Below, one piece after another: positions 8,526 through 15,944 of a DNA stretch of 43,735 nucleotides. How positions within the stretch are numbered: the first letter of the stretch is position 1; the number at the start of each line of letters is the position of its first letter. The notes under the pieces were generated by a model, which saw nothing but the letters and a program-made list of their open reading frames with translations, was not told the DNA's origin and ran no database searches. This DNA comes from CAZNKU01 sp964573775 (GTDB taxonomy: Bacteria; Bacillota; Clostridia; Monoglobales; Firm-18). Made by a program: the position numbers and the translations under genes. The stretch spans positions 1-43,735 of the forward strand of contig CAZNKU010000008.1 in the NCBI GenBank assembly GCA_964573775.1. Direction: 5' to 3'.

Positions 8526-9281
8526 ATGATAAAAATTATTATGAATGGCTGTAACGGCAGAATGGGACAGTTTATTGTAAAAACCGTTGCAGAAACTGAA
8601 GATTGTGAAATTGTATGCGGTATTGACATTAACAACTCTGTAAATAACGACTTTCCCGTTTACAAATCACTTACAGAATTTGACGGAAAGGCTGATGTTT
8701 TAATAGACTTTTCACATCCTTCCACCCTTTCCTCTGTTTTGGAATATGCAAAGAGTACAAATACTCCTGCAATTATTTGTACAACAGGTTTAACTGCTGA
8801 ACAAAAGGCGCATTTAGGTGTTGCATCTAAAGATGTTGCAATATTCTTTTCGGCAAATATGTCACTTGGTGTGAATGTAATTATAGACCTTGCAAAAAAA
8901 GCAACAAAGGTTTTGGAGGACAATTTTGACATTGAAATTATTGAAAAGCATCACAATCAGAAGCTTGATGCACCAAGCGGTACAGCACTTGCAATTGCAG
9001 ATGCAATTTCCGAAACATTGACAAATGAAGCAGAATACGTATATGACCGTCATTCCGTACGTAAAAAGAGATGCAAAAACGAAATTGGTATCCACTCTGT
9101 GCGAGGCGGTACAATAGTTGGTGAACATTCTGTTATATTTGCAGGTAAGGATGAGGTAATTGAAATTAACCACATTGCAACTTCAAGAGAGGTTTTTGCA
9201 ACAGGCGCTGTTAAGGCTGCAAAATTCCTTGCAGGTAAGCCTGCAGGCTTTTATGATATGAATGACCTTTTGAATAGTTAA
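8526..9281 (+). CDS. dapB: 4-hydroxy-tetrahydrodipicolinate reductase
   Basis: Reduces the DapA product to tetrahydrodipicolinate using NAD(P)H. The 251-residue protein has the N-terminal nucleotide-binding NGCNGRMGQ (7-15) and the catalytic signature EKHHNQKLDAPSGTA around His142 and Lys146. The start is 13 nt after the dapA stop, with AGAGG upstream. It is the last gene of the operon, followed by a tandem AATAGTTA tract (about 9275-9300) and a terminator. Confidence 0.98.
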   Translation: MIKIIMNGCNGRMGQFIVKTVAETEDCEIVCGIDINNSVNNDFPVYKSLTEFDGKADVLIDFSHPSTLSSVLEYAKSTNTPAIICTTGLTAEQKAHLGVASKDVAIFFSANMSLGVNVIIDLAKKATKVLEDNFDIEIIEKHHNQKLDAPSGTALAIADAISETLTNEAEYVYDRHSVRKKRCKNEIGIHSVRGGTIVGEHSVIFAGKDEVIEINHIATSREVFATGAVKAAKFLAGKPAGFYDMNDLLNS

Positions 9282-9307
9282 TAGTTAATAATGAATAGTT
9301 ATTGCAG

Positions 9308-9337
9308 AAAAGCCGAATTAATCGGCTTTTCTTTTTT
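9308..9337 (+). terminator. Terminator of the asd-dapA-dapB operon
   Basis: A 9-bp stem AAAAGCCGA (9308-9316) with TCGGCTTTT (9322-9330) is followed by CTTTTTT. It ends just before the stop of the small convergent minus-strand ORF and may serve both directions. Confidence 0.8.
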
Positions 9338-9343
9338 AATGTA

Positions 9344-9493
9344 TTAGTCACAGATATAATCTGTGTTAAATTTGTATTGTAAATCTTCCACATCCTCTTT
9401 TGCTATGCTTAATTTTTCTTCAAGTATTTTCAGTTGTTCTATGATGTCTGTTATTGCCTCAGAAACTTCTCTTAAAGACTTTATTTTTTCCAT
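9344..9493 (-). CDS. 49-residue acidic coiled-coil protein behind a structured leader
   Basis: A short ORF (ATG at 9493, TAA at 9344-9346) preceded by AGGAGG about 12 nt upstream. The product begins MEKIKSLREVSEA and continues as an almost unbroken amphipathic helix with heptad-like spacing of Ile and Leu (SEAITDIIEQLKILEEKL). It is rich in Glu and Asp and has no signal peptide. I do not recognise a family. The ribosome site directly follows the intrinsic terminator of the RNA at 9519-9717. Expression would therefore depend on read-through or antitermination, unless the ORF is fortuitous. Confidence 0.5.
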   Translation of the reverse strand: MEKIKSLREVSEAITDIIEQLKILEEKLSIAKEDVEDLQYKFNTDYICD

Positions 9494-9518
9494 TTGAAAA
9501 CACAACCTCCTAAAAATC

Positions 9519-9550
9519 AAAAAAGTGCATCAGCTAAAAAGCCAATGCAC
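9519..9550 (-). terminator. Intrinsic terminator of the rod-shaped RNA
   Basis: On the minus strand GTGCAT (9550-9545) pairs with ATGCAC (9530-9525), with an inner GCT/AGC, followed by six U (9524-9519). The ribosome site of the 49-residue ORF begins 9 nt later. The 5' arm can also pair with an upstream ATGCA at about 9554-9559, an alternative hairpin that would break the terminator. Confidence 0.7.
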
Positions 9551-9717
9551 CAAAAATGCATGCTTTTTAACTAATGCAACTCAGATAAAAAGTATCTTAA
9601 CCTATGACAAATAGAGCAAAGATATTTAAACATGCATTTTTAACATATTTAGTCTTTACTTTATTTGTTCACATATTCAGTTAAGATACAAATTATCTTC
9701 GTACCTGAGTTGCATCT
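9519..9717 (-). ncRNA. Rod-shaped structured RNA, about 200 nt, unidentified
   Basis: Read on the minus strand, a promoter (9721-9749) places the start at about 9714-9717, exactly where a closing stem begins. 5' GATGCAACTCAG pairs with CTGAGTTGCAT (plus coordinates 9705-9715 with 9574-9584). After an internal loop of 15 nt against 7 nt comes a 10-bp stem GTATCTTAAC/GTTAAGATAC (9680-9689 with 9592-9601). An A+T-rich apical arm (ACAAATA...TATTTGT, TTAAA...TTTAA) follows. The transcript ends at a terminator at 9519-9550. A long rod with a central bubble, this size and this closing stem resemble 6S RNA, but I see no diagnostic 6S bases; a leader/attenuator of the 49-residue ORF is the alternative. 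Confidence 0.55.
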
Positions 9718-9720
9718 AAC

Positions 9721-9749
9721 ATTTTAACACATTTATAAACTTTTGTCTA
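9721..9749 (-). promoter_or_regulatory. Promoter of the rod-shaped RNA
   Basis: On the minus strand TAGACA (9749-9744) and TAAAAT (9726-9721) are 17 bp apart, with initiation expected 5-7 nt downstream on an A or G at the start of the closing stem. Confidence 0.6.
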
Positions 9750-9807
9750 CTTTTTTATCTTATTTCCAAAAAAAGTATTTTTATATTCAATAAATTGTTG
9801 CAAATTG

Positions 9808-9836
9808 TTGATTTTTACACTTTAATATGTTAAAAT
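9808..9836 (+). promoter_or_regulatory. Promoter of the RCC1-repeat protein gene
   Basis: TTGATT (9808-9813) and TAAAAT (9831-9836) are 17 bp apart, about 36 nt before the ATG at 9872. Confidence 0.55.
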
Positions 9837-9871
9837 ACTACATATTACTACTTTAGAGAGGATTGAAAAAA

Positions 9872-11068
9872 ATGGCAACATTAAAATGTCCAAAGTGCGG
9901 AACATTTTTTGATGCTCAGGATGGTGCAAATCATATATTTTGCTCTAACTGCGGCGAAAAACTTATTGCAGAAGAAGCTACACAAGGCTTCTCACAGCCA
10001 AGTCCACTTGATGCAAATACATACGAGCAGAATCAAACTGAACAACCACAGTACAATCAGGCACAAGCTGGTCAGAATCAGTTTGAACAGCCTTTGTTTG
10101 ATGCTAACCCTCCAATTACCGGTTATATGGGTGATGCTCCTACAAAAAAAGGTATTTCCAAGCCTTTGTTGTTTTCTATTATAGGCGGCGGTGTATTACT
10201 GTTTGCTCTGACAATTTTCCTTATATGGAATTTTGTTTTTAAAAACACTACAGAATATAAAGACGACGTTGTTATTTCAACAGGTTTGTTCCACACAGCA
10301 GCGCTTATGCCTGATGGCACTGTTGTTGTTGAAGGCAGCGGCTCTGAAGACCAGGATGATGTTCGTCACTGGGACGATGTTGTTGCGGTTTCATCAGGTG
10401 CTTACCATACGGTTGCACTTCGTTCTGACGGTACTGTTATAGCTACAGGTGACAACAGCTATGGTCAGTGTGATGTTGAATATTGGGAAGATATTAAAGC
10501 TATATCTGCCGGCTTCAACTTTACTGTTGGTCTTAAAAAAGACGGCACTGTTGTAGCAGTTGGCAGCAATGATTATAACCAGTGTGATGTTTATGACTGG
10601 GGAGACATTACTTCAATTTCAGCAGGTTATTACCATGTAGTAGGTCTTAAAGCTGACGGTACTGTTGTAGCTGCAGGTTATAACTCATATGAACAATGTG
10701 AAATTGATGACTGGGAAGATATTAAAACTGTTGTAGCCGGTGGCTACCACACAGTAGCTATTAAAAATGACGGCTCTGTTATAGCAGTTGGTGACGATAC
10801 TAATGACCAATGCGATGTACGCAGATGGGACGATATTGTTGAAATCTCTGCAGGCAGTATGCATACTGTAGGTCTTAAAGCTGACGGTACTGTTGTAGCT
10901 ACAGGTTGGAATGATTATGATCAGTGTGATGTTGATGATTGGGAAGATATAATTGCTATTTCATCTTTTGCTTCACACACAGTTGGTATCAAAAAAGATG
11001 GTTCTGTTGTTGCTGTAGGCAACAATTCATATGGTCAGTGCGATATAGAATACTGGAATTTAAAGTAG
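9872..11068 (+). CDS. Membrane-anchored RCC1-like repeat protein with N-terminal zinc ribbon
   Basis: A 398-residue protein of unknown function. The ATG at 9872 is preferred over TTG at 9863 because AGAGAGGA ends 9 nt upstream. Order of parts: zinc ribbon with Cys6, Cys9, Cys24 and Cys27; a Gln/Pro-rich linker (about 35-95); one transmembrane helix (about 99-122); then seven 38-residue RCC1/BNR-type repeats (about 132-398). Each repeat has the form G-x-x-H-T-V-x-L-K-x-D-G-T-V-x-A-x-G, often followed by a QCDV turn. Seven repeats would close one beta-propeller. The topology predicts a cytoplasmic ribbon and an outside propeller, suggesting binding rather than catalysis. The convergent neighbour shares the ribbon-linker-membrane plan. 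Confidence 0.85.
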   Translation: MATLKCPKCGTFFDAQDGANHIFCSNCGEKLIAEEATQGFSQPSPLDANTYEQNQTEQPQYNQAQAGQNQFEQPLFDANPPITGYMGDAPTKKGISKPLLFSIIGGGVLLFALTIFLIWNFVFKNTTEYKDDVVISTGLFHTAALMPDGTVVVEGSGSEDQDDVRHWDDVVAVSSGAYHTVALRSDGTVIATGDNSYGQCDVEYWEDIKAISAGFNFTVGLKKDGTVVAVGSNDYNQCDVYDWGDITSISAGYYHVVGLKADGTVVAAGYNSYEQCEIDDWEDIKTVVAGGYHTVAIKNDGSVIAVGDDTNDQCDVRRWDDIVEISAGSMHTVGLKADGTVVATGWNDYDQCDVDDWEDIIAISSFASHTVGIKKDGSVVAVGNNSYGQCDIEYWNLK

Positions 11069-11077
11069 AAAAAATCT

Positions 11078-11124
11078 GGGGCTGTAAAAAAACTAATTGT
11101 TTTTTACAGCCCCTGGCTTTTTCG
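11078..11124 (+). terminator. Terminator after the RCC1-repeat gene
   Basis: A perfect 14-bp stem GGGGCTGTAAAAAA (11078-11091) with its complement (11100-11113) is followed by GGCTTTTTC. Confidence 0.85.
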
Positions 11125-11151
11125 TGGGGATAGGAAAAAAATGCTTCAGAA

Positions 11152-11219
11152 CAGGCAAACTGAACCCGCAGGGGTTACCCGAAGGCGTACGATGGTACGT
11201 CGACGGTGAAGTTTGACTG
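11152..11219. repeat. Three-way-junction-shaped element, unidentified
   Basis: Outer stem CAG-g-CAAACT (11152-11161) pairs with AGTTTG-a-CTG (11210-11219). Inside are two hairpins, AACCC/GGGTT (11163-11167 with 11172-11176) and CGTAC/GTACG (11186-11190 with 11195-11199). It is more G+C-rich than its surroundings and has no ORF. It lies between two convergent genes, so it may be a dispersed repeat or a small RNA. A further AAAAAACT/AGTTTTTT hairpin follows at 11242-11265. Confidence 0.5.
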
Positions 11220-11363
11220 TAGCAAAAAGGATTATTTTTAGAAAAAACTTAAATTTGAGTTTTTTCCTCATTATATAAGCAATACAAATTATTGTTAAAG
11301 GTTTTCTTATTTATATTTTATTTCCTTTTTGCGTTCTGGACTTTTTTTACATCCCCTTTTTTG

Positions 11364-12437
11364 TTACGCTTTTTTATTTTTTATTACCCTTAAAACCACA
11401 TATACAACTGTTATCAATATTGCTGTTACTATGATAGCAAGACCGTTAAACATTATTTTGCCCTTTGCAAAGTCTTCAAATAAAATTTTTGCCACGCCAT
11501 TATCCATAAGCAACGGTGCTATTAAACCGTACAATGTATAGAATAATCCCGCCGCAAAAAGGGATATTCCGCTCCACAGCATTGCAGAGATTTTAAACTT
11601 TTTGACAAGGAATATCAAAAATGCCATTACTGCGAACAAAACAAAGCATGTTATCATTACAGGAAGTGATGCAACTGTTTTTGCCGTTTTAACATCACCC
11701 TTCTTTATACCTTCTATTGAGAGTACATCTTTAAAATCTTCTTTTGTATATTCTTTATCACCCGCTGCTTCAGACAGCTTGTCATAATCAACATTATCTG
11801 CTACATGCTCAGCATATTCTTTGCTTATAAGACTGCCTGTTGTCAATGATGCAACTGCACCAATAGCAGAAATGCACATAAACAGACATATAATAATTGA
11901 AATAATCTTATTTCCCACGCTTGATTTTTTAACAGTTCTGTGCGTGGTAGCAGTAGCAGGTGGTGTATTATACACCGGTACCTCGTATGAGTATTCATTT
12001 GCTACATGAACAGTCATCGGCTGTTCGTACACAGGCTCAGGTGCAGGTGCAACCACAGGCTGTTCGTATACAGGCTCAGGTGCAGGTACAACCACAGACT
12101 GTTCATATACAGGCTCAGGTGCAGGTACAACCACAGACTGTTCATATACAGGGTCTAAAGATGGTATTTCTATTGGTTCAGCAACAGGTTTTGGTGTATC
12201 CAACGCTTCATCAAGGTCAGGTGCCATATATAAAAATTGATTACTTCCATAATCTGTGGCAGGTTTAGAAACAGGTTCAACCGGTGGTCTATACCTTGGT
12301 GGTTCATAGACAGGCTCTGGCACAGCATATACCGGTGAAGTTGGTGGTACCGGTGGTAATGTATGTAAAGGTGTGCCGCAGTTTGTACAAAATCTATTGC
12401 CTTCCGGAATATAAGTTCCGCATCGTTCACAAAACAT
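11364..12437 (-). CDS. Zinc-ribbon membrane protein with tandem 13-residue repeats
   Basis: A 357-residue protein with no recognised function. An N-terminal zinc ribbon (Cys3, Cys6, Cys17, Cys20) is followed by a long Pro/Val/Glu-rich linker. The linker contains about 3.5 tandem copies of the 13-residue unit PVYEQSVVVPAPE (about 96-140), encoded by a 39-nt DNA repeat at about 12019-12146. The C-terminal half has four hydrophobic helices (about 177-198, 256-278, 284-305, 329-350), with a charged extracytoplasmic loop after the first (about 203-255). The ATG at 12437 has AGGAGG 7 nt upstream. The repeat count is likely variable between strains. Zinc-ribbon proteins of this plan are common but uncharacterised in Clostridia. 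Confidence 0.8.
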   Translation of the reverse strand: MFCERCGTYIPEGNRFCTNCGTPLHTLPPVPPTSPVYAVPEPVYEPPRYRPPVEPVSKPATDYGSNQFLYMAPDLDEALDTPKPVAEPIEIPSLDPVYEQSVVVPAPEPVYEQSVVVPAPEPVYEQPVVAPAPEPVYEQPMTVHVANEYSYEVPVYNTPPATATTHRTVKKSSVGNKIISIIICLFMCISAIGAVASLTTGSLISKEYAEHVADNVDYDKLSEAAGDKEYTKEDFKDVLSIEGIKKGDVKTAKTVASLPVMITCFVLFAVMAFLIFLVKKFKISAMLWSGISLFAAGLFYTLYGLIAPLLMDNGVAKILFEDFAKGKIMFNGLAIIVTAILITVVYVVLRVIKNKKA

Positions 12438-12543
12438 AAGATAACCTCCTATTTTTTATTGAATTATACATTTTACATTATACATTATAAATACAAAAAA
12501 GTCTACTTTTTAATACAAAAATTTGCATTTTATGGAAGTTACA

Positions 12544-12572
12544 TTGACAAAAAACAATAATTGTAATATACT
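12544..12572 (+). promoter_or_regulatory. Strong promoter of the YnbB-type gene
   Basis: A consensus TTGACA (12544-12549) and TATACT (12567-12572) are 17 bp apart, about 57 nt before the start codon. Confidence 0.75.
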
Positions 12573-12628
12573 TATGCGGTATGAAAGAAATGTAATTGCA
12601 GTGAAAATTTTAGGTAAGGGGAGTAACA

Positions 12629-13921
12629 ATGGATAAGTTATCTATATACAAAGAGCTTGGAATTTGTAAAGAGGTTTACGATTTCGGCGAAAATATTATT
12701 AAAGATTTAAAGGAAAGATTTGAAGAAATTGATGCTAACGCTGAATACAATCAGCTAAAGGTTATATCTGCAATGCAGAAAAACAGAGTTAATGCAACAA
12801 ACTTTATGGCAACAACAGGTTATGGCTATAACGATGAAGGCCGTGATAATCTTGAAAAGGTTTATGCAGACTGCTTCCATACAGAAGCAGCTTTGGTACG
12901 TCCGCAGATTACCTGCGGTACACATGCGTTGGCAGTTGCTTTAAGTGCCAACCTACGCCCCGGTGATGAGCTTTTGTCACCTGTTGGCAAACCATATGAT
13001 ACCCTGGAAGAAGTTATAGGTATACGTGAATCCGTAGGCTCACTTAAGGAATACGGTGTTACATACCGTCAGGTAGACCTTTTAGAAGACAGTACATTTG
13101 ACTATGAAGGTATTAAAAATGCAATTAATGAAAAGACAAAGCTTGTAACCATTCAGCGTTCTAAAGGCTACCAGACAAGAAAGACTTTTTCCGTAGCAGA
13201 AATTGGTGAGCTTATAAGGTTTGTAAAAAGCATTAAGCCCGACCTTATTTGTATGGTAGACAACTGCTACGGTGAATTTGTTGAAAGAATAGAACCTTCC
13301 GACATGGGTGCGGATATGATTGTAGGCTCACTTATTAAAAACCCAGGTGGTGGCCTTGCACCAATCGGTGGTTATATATGCGGTACTAAGGAATGTGTTG
13401 AACAGTGTTCATACAGACTTTCAGCCCCCGGACTTGGTCAGGAGGTTGGTGCAAACCTTGGTATTATACAGTCTATGTATCAGGGCTTCTTCCTTGCTCC
13501 CACAGTTGTTGCAGGTGCACTAAAAGGGGCAATATTTGCCGCAAATATTTACGAAAAATTAGGCTTTAAGGTTGTACCAAACAGCCGTGAGAGCCGACAC
13601 GATATTATACAGGCAGTAGAGCTTGGCTCACCTGAGCGAATAATTGCATTCTGTAAGGGTATTCAGGCAGCAGCACCTGTAGACAGTCACTTATCACCAG
13701 AGCCATGGCCTATGCCAGGTTATGACAGCGACGTTATTATGGCGGCAGGTGCATTTATACAAGGCTCATCCATTGAGCTTAGTGCCGACGGCCCTATACG
13801 CCCACCCTATGCCGTGTATTTTCAGGGTGGCTTAACCTGGGAGCACGCAAAGCTTGGTATTTTAATGTCACTTCAAAAGCTTTATGAAAATAAGCTTGTG
13901 GATTTGGGTGGGAATAATTAA
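12629..13921 (+). CDS. PLP-dependent YnbB-family protein (methionine gamma-lyase-like)
   Basis: A fold-type-I pyridoxal-phosphate enzyme of the family containing B. subtilis YnbB, often labelled methionine gamma-lyase family or aluminium-resistance protein; the physiological reaction is unsettled. The 430-residue length is typical. Visible are the glycine-rich cofactor region TCGTHALAVAL (95-105), the cofactor Asp211 in MVDNCYGEF and the Schiff-base lysine Lys237 in GSLIKNPGGGLAP. GGGGAG precedes the ATG. It has its own promoter and terminator. In Bacillus the gene sits beside glnRA; that context is absent here. Confidence 0.88.
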   Translation: MDKLSIYKELGICKEVYDFGENIIKDLKERFEEIDANAEYNQLKVISAMQKNRVNATNFMATTGYGYNDEGRDNLEKVYADCFHTEAALVRPQITCGTHALAVALSANLRPGDELLSPVGKPYDTLEEVIGIRESVGSLKEYGVTYRQVDLLEDSTFDYEGIKNAINEKTKLVTIQRSKGYQTRKTFSVAEIGELIRFVKSIKPDLICMVDNCYGEFVERIEPSDMGADMIVGSLIKNPGGGLAPIGGYICGTKECVEQCSYRLSAPGLGQEVGANLGIIQSMYQGFFLAPTVVAGALKGAIFAANIYEKLGFKVVPNSRESRHDIIQAVELGSPERIIAFCKGIQAAAPVDSHLSPEPWPMPGYDSDVIMAAGAFIQGSSIELSADGPIRPPYAVYFQGGLTWEHAKLGILMSLQKLYENKLVDLGGNN

Positions 13922-13934
13922 ATAATACTCTGTT

Positions 13935-13969
13935 AAAGACAGTGACTAAACAAGGCCACTGTCTTTTTT
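13935..13969 (+). terminator. Terminator of the YnbB-type gene
   Basis: A 10-bp stem AAAGACAGTG (13935-13944) with CACTGTCTTT (13957-13966) runs into TTTTTTA. Confidence 0.85.
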
Positions 13970-13971
13970 AT

Positions 13972-14249
13972 TCCGCTGTCCGCGGAGGGAGTTACTTTTT
14001 GCTCCGTCAAAAAGTAACCAAAAAAACGGCGCCGGGACGTTCGGTCAGCAACTCGTAATTCGTCAGTTTTTTAAAATTGTCGCACGGTGCTATACGCAAA
14101 CCCTTTGCGCGAGCACCTAAAATTACGCACCAGCAGAGGGAAATGATATGCGTAATTTTACGCCAATTTTTTCAAAACTTCGAAACGATTTGCAATCCCT
14201 CTCTCTACGGCGTTTTTTCTTCGTGGGTAACTTTGTGCCACAGAAAAAG
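13972..14249. repeat. Structured dispersed repeat, copy 2
   Basis: It matches 1631-1903 over its full length. Hairpin A is GTTACTTTTTG (13991-14001) with CAAAAAGTAAC (14008-14018), changed from copy 1 at both sides. Hairpin C is AAAATTACGCA (14119-14129) with TGCGTAATTTT (14149-14159). Relative to copy 1, five of its eleven base pairs differ and all five remain paired, while the 19-nt loop (14130-14148) is identical. The loop word AGAGGGA (14135-14141) again has its complement TCCCTCT downstream (14196-14202). Hairpin B and the AAAATTG/CAATTTT outer stem are unchanged. The element starts 2 nt after the terminator of the upstream gene. Confidence 0.88.
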
Positions 14250-14257
14250 CACAACCA

Positions 14258-14512
14258 GAAAATCCAAAAACAAAGGAAAAATCATTGTTATCAATTTCCG
14301 CTGCTGAACAATGATTTTAGGAGCTAGTGCGATAAGTTCGCATATAGCGACGACCTGCCGTTTTTGGATTTGATAGATAGTACATATTTTAACAGACAAA
14401 CCTCAGTAGCCCTCGGAACGGGTCAAGGGCAGAGCCCTTGTCGTTTAGGAGCGCGAGGGAATCGAAACCCTCGCGTTTTGGGTACTTTTGCGACAAAAGT
14501 ACCCCGTCGGAG
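14258..14512 (-). repeat. Structured dispersed repeat, diverged copy 3, inverted
   Basis: Read on the minus strand, it keeps the plan of copies 1 and 2 with mostly different stem sequences. Hairpin A is GGTACTTTTG/CAAAAGTACC (plus 14481-14503). The outer stem is AAATCCAAAAA/TTTTTGGATTT (14371-14361 with 14270-14260). Hairpin C is AAAATCATTGTT/AACAATGATTTT (14318-14307 with 14289-14278), with loop CAGCAGCGGAAATTGAT close to the loop of copies 1 and 2. The preceding GCTATATGCGAAC...AGCTCCTAAAA also aligns. It adds two hairpins (GCGAGGG/CCCTCGC about 14452-14474, CAAGGGC/GCCCTTG about 14424-14441). It lies tail-to-tail with copy 2, sharing the terminal GTGG...CCAC hairpin. Confidence 0.65.
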
Positions 14513-14561
14513 ACATAAAAAAATTATTATAACATAATCAAAATTATCCTATTCTGGTTGC

Positions 14562-14592
14562 AAAAAAATAGGATAGTTTTAAAAACTATCCT
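14562..14592 (-). terminator. Terminator of the scfA-scfB-decarboxylase cluster
   Basis: An 11-bp stem AGGATAGTTTT/AAAACTATCCT (14570-14592) is followed on the minus strand by ATTTTTTT. It lies about 27 nt past the stop at 14619. Confidence 0.85.
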
Positions 14593-14618
14593 TAACAAAG
14601 CACTCTGTATTAAAATTT

Positions 14619-15944
14619 TTATTTTTTTACCACAAGAATTTTTTCTATTCCATAATATTTAAACAGTTCTGCTACTTCCTCTGTTATTTCTTCCCCGCTT
14701 ACAGCAATTGGTACTGCAGGGGGGCAAGATACTGTGGGGGCTGCACAAATTCTGCCTACGCATCTTTTGACATCCACAGTTTCATATTCTGAAAAAACCG
14801 CATCACGAACAGACATCTTTTTTACAGGTAGCTTTATTTCAAGCTCCTTTGTGATGATGGGATTTTTAGGTTTAAGGTCTGAAAAGACTTTCTTTAACAA
14901 CTCAAAATCACTATCGTTATTTTGGGGAGTAAGCATCAACACCAAAAATCTGTCATCATAAAATTCAGGCTCTGCATTGTTCTTTCTCAAAACATTAGCA
15001 AGCTCTTCTCCCTTATATCCTGACGCATTACAATCTATCGTAATCTTCAGTGGCTCGCTGTCTAAAATACAAAATCCCTTTTCCTTTATAAAATGCTTTA
15101 AATCCTCTATTTTGCCTACACACTTTTTAAGTTCTTCTTTTATGTCATACTTTAAATATTGATTGCACAAATCCAAAGACTGCAAAATAATGTATGACGG
15201 ACTTGTTGACGAAAAAAGTGTCAGCGAAGTCCTTGCATTTTCAAGAAATTTTGCAGGGGCATTCTTTGAAATATGCAAATATGCACCGCCTGTAAGCACA
15301 GGCAGAGTTTTGTGAGCAGAATCTGAGCACACCGTAGCACCAAGATGGATTGGGTGCAGGGATTTTTCAAGAAATCCCAGATACGCACCGTGAGCATTAT
15401 CCACCAAAAGCGGAATATCATATTTTGTACACACTTCGGCAATTTCGGGAATATTCTGAATGTTACCCAAATAATCAGGTGAAGTAAGGTATACTGCCAC
15501 AGGCTTTTTTGCCATAGAAAGTATTTTATCCTCCACCGTTTTTGCCGTAACTTCGCATTTTAGCAGAGTATTATTTTTACCCTCTAAAAGCCACTGCACA
15601 TCCATATCTAAAATTGCACAGGCGTGTATAAATGACTTATGTACATTACGTGCCGCAAGTATAACACCGCTTTGTTTTTTAACAAGTGCAAGCATAGCAT
15701 AAATTGCAGTTGTAGAGCCTTGAGTTGTGTAATATGTATGTGAGGTATTAAAAAGCGAAGAGGCATTTTTCTCACTTTCATATATAATACCTTGGGCTGC
15801 AGACAAAACATCTGCACCGTCAACTTCGGTAATGTCATACTTTTCAACACCTAAAAAGCTTTTACCCTTGTGCCCCGGCATATGAAAACGTGCCGTATTT
15901 TTTTCTGCATATTCTTTTACAAAATCAGCTATGGGAGTATTCAT
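14619..15944 (-). CDS. Orn/Lys/Arg decarboxylase family PLP enzyme
   Basis: A fold-type-I pyridoxal-phosphate enzyme of the group including B. subtilis SpeA/YaaO-type lysine/arginine decarboxylases; the substrate cannot be assigned from sequence. The ATG at 15944 overlaps the stop of scfB as ATGA, with GAGGAAGAAG just upstream; a longer reading into scfB is rejected. The 441-residue product has HMPGHKG (21-27), the TQGSTTA cofactor loop (74-80), cofactor Asp182 in VDNAHGAYLG and Schiff-base Lys212 in SDSAHKTLP. The C-terminal Orn/Lys/Arg domain ends with VGRICAAPTVSCPPAVPI. The 4-nt overlap means translational coupling to the SCIFF maturase, which is unexpected for an amine-forming enzyme. 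Confidence 0.92.
   Translation of the reverse strand: MNTPIADFVKEYAEKNTARFHMPGHKGKSFLGVEKYDITEVDGADVLSAAQGIIYESEKNASSLFNTSHTYYTTQGSTTAIYAMLALVKKQSGVILAARNVHKSFIHACAILDMDVQWLLEGKNNTLLKCEVTAKTVEDKILSMAKKPVAVYLTSPDYLGNIQNIPEIAEVCTKYDIPLLVDNAHGAYLGFLEKSLHPIHLGATVCSDSAHKTLPVLTGGAYLHISKNAPAKFLENARTSLTLFSSTSPSYIILQSLDLCNQYLKYDIKEELKKCVGKIEDLKHFIKEKGFCILDSEPLKITIDCNASGYKGEELANVLRKNNAEPEFYDDRFLVLMLTPQNNDSDFELLKKVFSDLKPKNPIITKELEIKLPVKKMSVRDAVFSEYETVDVKRCVGRICAAPTVSCPPAVPIAVSGEEITEEVAELFKYYGIEKILVVKK

Noticed and set aside
9519..9717. T-box leader
   Set aside because: No specifier-loop or conserved TGGN antiterminator bulge was seen, and the downstream ORF is not an aminoacyl-tRNA or amino-acid gene.
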